Of a stretch of DNA of 7,724 nt, positions 5,923-7,724 are shown in pieces. The notes under the pieces are model-generated. The model did no database searches, had not been told where the DNA came from, and saw nothing but the letters and a program-made list of their open reading frames with translations. A program made the position numbers and the translations under genes. Within the stretch, counting starts at the first letter, position 1, and each line of letters begins with the position of its first letter. The stretch is from Flavobacteriales bacterium (GTDB taxonomy: Bacteria; Bacteroidota; Bacteroidia; Flavobacteriales_E; Vicingaceae), in contig NVVI01000012.1 in the NCBI GenBank assembly GCA_002402165.1, positions 39,531 to 47,254 on the forward strand, given 5' to 3'.

Positions 5923-5938
5923 AAATGTAATTACATTT
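5923..5938. promoter_or_regulatory. Perfect 16-base palindrome AAATGTAATTACATTT, likely operator
   Basis: The sequence equals its own reverse complement. It contains TGTAAT overlapping ATTACA, the same half-sites as the dyad at 5877-5896, with centres 44 bases apart. It overlaps seven of the eight bases of the promoter-like TACATTTG that faces the EamA gene. Position in a divergent intergenic region suggests a transcription factor site; the factor is not identifiable from this window. Confidence 0.55.
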
Positions 5939-5939
5939 G
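5932..5939 (+). promoter_or_regulatory. Putative -7 element of the EamA transporter promoter
   Basis: TACATTTG matches the Bacteroidetes -7 consensus TAnnTTTG exactly and lies 15 bases before the EamA start codon, which would give a leader of only about 8-10 bases. No good TTTG is present at the -33 distance. The other arm of the palindrome gives TACATTTC on the minus strand, one mismatch from the consensus, so the site could work in both directions. Confidence 0.4.
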
Positions 5940-5954
5940 TATCCTTATTAAACT

Positions 5955-6842
5955 ATGAAGTTTTTTGATTTAAATAAAAAATTATGGCAATGGGTAATTC
6001 TTTTATTTCTTGCTTTTATTTGGGGTAGTTCTTTTATTTTAATGAAAAAAGGCTTAGAAGTTTATTCTCATAGTATCGTTGCTGCTTTAAGATTAAGTAT
6101 AGCTTTTGTCGTATTGGTTCCTTTTGCTATTACATCATTTAAAAATATTGAAATAAAATATTGGAAATACTTAATCTTTACAGGAGTAATTGGAAACGGA
6201 ATCCCTGCTTTCCTGTTTACTTTAGCCCAAACTCAAGTCGCTAGCTCTTTGAGCGGAATGCTTAATTCATTAACGCCAATTTTCGCACTAATGATAGGCG
6301 TTATTCTGTTTAACACTCGTCCATTAAAATCACAAATAATTGGCATTTCTATTGGCCTATTAGGTGCAGCAGGATTAATATTTTCAAATGGATTAAATTT
6401 CGAAAAATCAAACATTTTTTACATTTTCCTAATAGTTGTTGCTACATTCTGTTATGCACTTTCTGTGAACGTAATAAAAGCACATTTGAAAGAAATAAAC
6501 TCTTTACTCATAACATCATTATCATTTATCAGCATTGGTCCTTTTACAATCATTTACTTATTTACTACCGATTTTATTGAGATTAGTTTAAACAACCCCT
6601 TTTCAAATACTGCATTATTCTACATTGTAATTTTATCAGTTTTAGGCACTGTCCTAGCAATTATTTTGTTTAACATGCTTATAAAAAAAACATCCACGTT
6701 ATTTGCTACAAGCGTAACTTATTTAATTCCAATTGTTGCTATTTTTTGGGGATTACTGGATGGAGAAAAAATTAACATTTTTCATATAATTAGTGTAATA
6801 ATAACGTTTGTTGGTATATATTTTATAAATAAATTTAGGTAA
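5955..6842 (+). CDS. EamA/DMT-family membrane transporter
   Basis: The 295-residue product is almost entirely hydrophobic, with about ten predicted membrane helices arranged as two EamA repeats (roughly 14-142 and 150-293), the normal size and fold of the drug/metabolite transporter superfamily. Family features include WGSSF at 23-27 in the first helix, Arg46 in the second (ALRLS), SLTPIFALMIG near the end of the first repeat, and TYLIPIVAIFWG with Asp-Gly-Glu near the end of the second. Members export amino acids, nucleotides, metabolites or drugs, and the substrate cannot be told from sequence. It starts with ATG 15 bases after a promoter-like element and diverges from the HMA lipoprotein gene, so shared regulation is possible. 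No terminator is evident in the 52 bases before the next gene. Confidence 0.92.
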   Translation: MKFFDLNKKLWQWVILLFLAFIWGSSFILMKKGLEVYSHSIVAALRLSIAFVVLVPFAITSFKNIEIKYWKYLIFTGVIGNGIPAFLFTLAQTQVASSLSGMLNSLTPIFALMIGVILFNTRPLKSQIIGISIGLLGAAGLIFSNGLNFEKSNIFYIFLIVVATFCYALSVNVIKAHLKEINSLLITSLSFISIGPFTIIYLFTTDFIEISLNNPFSNTALFYIVILSVLGTVLAIILFNMLIKKTSTLFATSVTYLIPIVAIFWGLLDGEKINIFHIISVIITFVGIYFINKFR

Positions 6843-6894
6843 TGCAACCTTTTAATCTATTTTTACATCTTCTCAAAAAAACTTAACTTTTATT

Positions 6895-7724
6895 ATGAAG
6901 AAATTAATAATAGCAGCTATAATTACTCTAATTAGCTTTACTAATGCAAGTGCCACCCACCTTATGGGAGGAGAAATTACTTACACTCATGTAGCTGGTG
7001 ACACCTATGAAGTTACATTAAAAGTCTATAGGGATTGTTCGGGTGCCAACCTAGGTAATTCATTTAATGTTTCGTTTGCGTCTTCATGTGTTGCTACTCT
7101 TAATGTTAATTTCCCACTTATACAAACAATAGAAGTATCACAGCTTTGCCCAACAAGTATAGGATCTTCAACATGTGGTACAGGAAGTTTACCAGGAACA
7201 GAGATGTTTGTTTATAGGCAAACCGTTACTATGATTCCTTGTGTTGATTGGCAAATTTATTGGAGTAGTGGAAACAGAAACCCTGCTATTACTAATTTAG
7301 TTAACCCTAATTCTTCCAACATATTTATTATGACTACCTTGAATAATGTTGTTGGTGCACAAAATAATTCTCCTCAATATTTAACCATTCCAACACCTTA
7401 CCTCTGTGCAAATCAACTAATGATTTTTAATCATGGTGCTTCAGATGCTGACGGAGATTCATTGTACTATTCTTTTAGCAACCCTTATACAACACCAGGC
7501 CCTCCAGGAACACCAATGTCTTTTACAGCTGGATACACTTTATTAGAGCCAATGCTAACTACTGCTGGAATGAATTTAGATCAAGAAACTGGAGAAATGT
7601 GTTTTACACCTTCTCAAGCACAAGTTTCTGTAGTTTCTGTTTTAGTTCAAGAATTCCGAAACAATATTCTTATCGGAACTCAAATTAGAGAAATGCAAGT
7701 AGTAGTTGACGGTAGTTGTACTAA
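6895..7724 (+). CDS. Large secreted Cys-rich protein, N-terminal part (probable T9SS/gliding-associated surface protein)
   Basis: An open frame runs from the ATG at 6895 to the window edge without a stop (276 complete codons). It is partial at the 3' end. Residues 1-20 form a Sec signal peptide: Lys-Lys, a hydrophobic core, then Ala-Ser-Ala before Thr21. The mature protein opens HLMGGEITYTHVAGDTYEV and then LKVYRDCSG (42-50). This arrangement is typical of large Bacteroidetes surface proteins that often end in a gliding-motility/type IX secretion C-terminal domain. Eight cysteines (48, 65, 85, 94, 116, 171, 236, 275) suggest disulfides outside the cytoplasm. ASDADGDSLYYSF at 182-194 resembles a calcium-binding or Ig/cadherin-like repeat motif. 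Secretion by the type IX route is inferred; the C-terminus that would show it is outside the window. A role as adhesin is also inference. Confidence 0.88.
   Translation, partial: MKKLIIAAIITLISFTNASATHLMGGEITYTHVAGDTYEVTLKVYRDCSGANLGNSFNVSFASSCVATLNVNFPLIQTIEVSQLCPTSIGSSTCGTGSLPGTEMFVYRQTVTMIPCVDWQIYWSSGNRNPAITNLVNPNSSNIFIMTTLNNVVGAQNNSPQYLTIPTPYLCANQLMIFNHGASDADGDSLYYSFSNPYTTPGPPGTPMSFTAGYTLLEPMLTTAGMNLDQETGEMCFTPSQAQVSVVSVLVQEFRNNILIGTQIREMQVVVDGSCT

Noticed and set aside
6836..6894. Weak hairpin AGGT-ACCT and T-rich stretch after the EamA gene, as terminator or promoter
   Set aside because: The stem has only four pairs, and the best -7-like match (TATTTTTA at 6858-6865) lacks the final G and a proper -33 partner.
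1..7724. CRISPR array, insertion sequence, phage, toxin-antitoxin or defence system
   Set aside because: No direct-repeat array, transposase, integrase or small two-gene module was found on either strand; genes and base composition look uniformly chromosomal.

Overview
The window is AT-rich chromosomal DNA from a member of the Bacteroidetes, most likely a flavobacterium-like lineage (Flavobacteriales). The reasons are the gliding genes gldE and gldD, the order mutY-ssb-gldE-gldD, promoter elements of the TAnnTTTG type, start codons without clear Shine-Dalgarno sites, and a secreted protein of a family typical of type IX secretion substrates. I cannot place it at genus level. I see no tRNA, rRNA, CRISPR array, insertion sequence, phage gene or sign of recent transfer. 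No gene-free stretch is longer than about 140 bases.

Layout. An HU-family DNA-binding protein gene (minus strand) sits at the left edge and diverges from a plus-strand cluster: mutY, ssb, gldE, gldD and a small orphan lipoprotein. Gaps in this cluster are 36 and 22 bases, followed by overlaps of 11 and 4 bases, so ssb through the small lipoprotein look like one operon. The cluster meets, tail to tail with only 7 bases between stop codons, a minus-strand pair: a heavy-metal-associated (HMA) lipoprotein followed by COX15/ctaA (heme A synthase). An intrinsic terminator lies between the two. Divergent from the HMA lipoprotein is an EamA/DMT-family transporter, then the first 276 codons of a large cysteine-rich secreted protein that runs off the right edge and has no annotated stop inside the window.

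Function. The left half joins DNA maintenance (HU, adenine glycosylase MutY, SSB) with gliding/type IX secretion accessory proteins (GldE, GldD). The right half joins respiratory heme A synthesis with a probable metal-binding envelope lipoprotein. The partial gene at the right edge may encode a type IX secretion cargo, but its diagnostic C-terminus is outside the window.

No clearly undescribed multi-gene system is visible; most genes are conserved housekeeping genes. The least explained signals are regulatory: two dyads built from TGTAAT/ATTACA half-sites in the 81-base divergent region between the HMA lipoprotein and the EamA transporter; a perfect 8-base-arm dyad around a promoter-like element before ssb; a terminator whose U-tract ends 8 bases before the COX15 start codon; and the unassigned lipoprotein that overlaps the end of gldD.
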